Of a DNA stretch of 5,720 nucleotides, positions 5,602-5,720 are shown piece after piece. Origin of the DNA: Candidatus Methanocomedens sp. (lineage in GTDB: Archaea > Halobacteriota > Methanosarcinia > Methanosarcinales > Methanocomedenaceae). The DNA lies in NCBI GenBank assembly GCA_009649835.1, contig PYCK01000207.1:1-5720 (forward strand). Reading direction: 5' to 3'. Position 1 is the stretch's first letter; each line of letters begins with the position of its first letter. Position numbers and translations under genes: made by a program. The notes beneath the pieces are model-generated. The model saw only the letters and a list, made by a program, of their open reading frames with translations. It had not been told where the DNA came from and did not search any database.

Positions 5602-5720
5602 CTACAGGATTACAGGAGTTACTTTTTCTTCCCTTGACAGTAATGCCACCCTGCTGAGTTCCACGTCATCTGCCATATGGTATCCCAGCTCCCTGCCAAG
5701 TTCTGAAGTGAACTCAAGTA
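5602..5720 (-). CDS. unidentified protein, C-terminal 38 residues (gene continues beyond window)
   Basis: On the minus strand an open frame enters from the right edge and ends at TAG (5604-5602). The visible residues begin LEFTSELGRELGYHMADDVE and end with SRVALLSREEKVTPVIL. Codon use and the charged, amphipathic pattern look like a real soluble protein C-terminus, and the other two minus frames give poor protein or an early stop. I do not recognise the family from 38 residues. The gene converges on fttA with a single base (5601) between the stop codons, so neither gene has an untranslated spacer for termination. Confidence 0.7.
   Translation of the reverse strand, partial: LEFTSELGRELGYHMADDVELSRVALLSREEKVTPVIL

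Noticed and set aside
1..5720. tRNA, rRNA, CRISPR array, insertion sequence or attachment site
   Set aside because: No cloverleaf-like segment, regularly spaced repeats, transposase motif or terminal inverted repeats seen on reading both strands.

Overview
The window comes from an archaeon, most likely a methanogen or methane-oxidising relative of the Methanosarcinales. The evidence is a 20S proteasome beta subunit of archaeal type (9-residue propeptide, then TTT) next to a full-length KH/metallo-beta-lactamase/beta-CASP protein of the archaeal CPSF1/FttA family. Several intergenic gaps also carry archaeal box A (TATA) elements followed by Shine-Dalgarno (SD) sites. The proteasome subunit reads like the Methanosarcina type; this rests on recall of the family, not on a search.

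Left block (1-1530, + strand, visibly GC-richer): the C-terminal catalytic half of an S9-family (prolyl oligopeptidase-like) serine peptidase, cut by the window edge, then a class I SAM-dependent methyltransferase. The base composition and the bacterial-looking peptidase suggest an acquired or accessory segment.

Middle (1531-2010): about 480 bases without an intact gene. It is not empty. On the minus strand there is a reading frame for a two-helix membrane protein interrupted by one amber codon. On the plus strand there is a frameshifted remnant ending in a protein-like stretch (MEYVGRDRFNLSYMRHT...). The last ~45 bases are a promoter and leader region with a TATA-like box and a 21-base near-palindrome.

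Right block (2011-5600, + strand, more AT-rich): a four-helix membrane protein of unknown function and a YjbQ/UPF0047 protein, 35 bases apart and probably one transcript. Then come psmB and the FttA/aCPSF1 gene, each with its own box A promoter and SD. psmB makes the proteolytic subunit of the proteasome; FttA is an RNA endonuclease and transcription termination factor. The U-rich stretch between them is the kind of site FttA acts on.

Right edge (5602-5720, - strand): the last 38 codons of an unidentified gene converging on FttA with a single base between the two stop codons.

I see no tRNA, rRNA, CRISPR array, insertion sequence or integrase. The genes themselves are mostly core archaeal functions. 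The points most worth checking are the decayed or recoded small genes at 1568-1911, the palindrome at 1992-2012, and the U-rich psmB-FttA junction.
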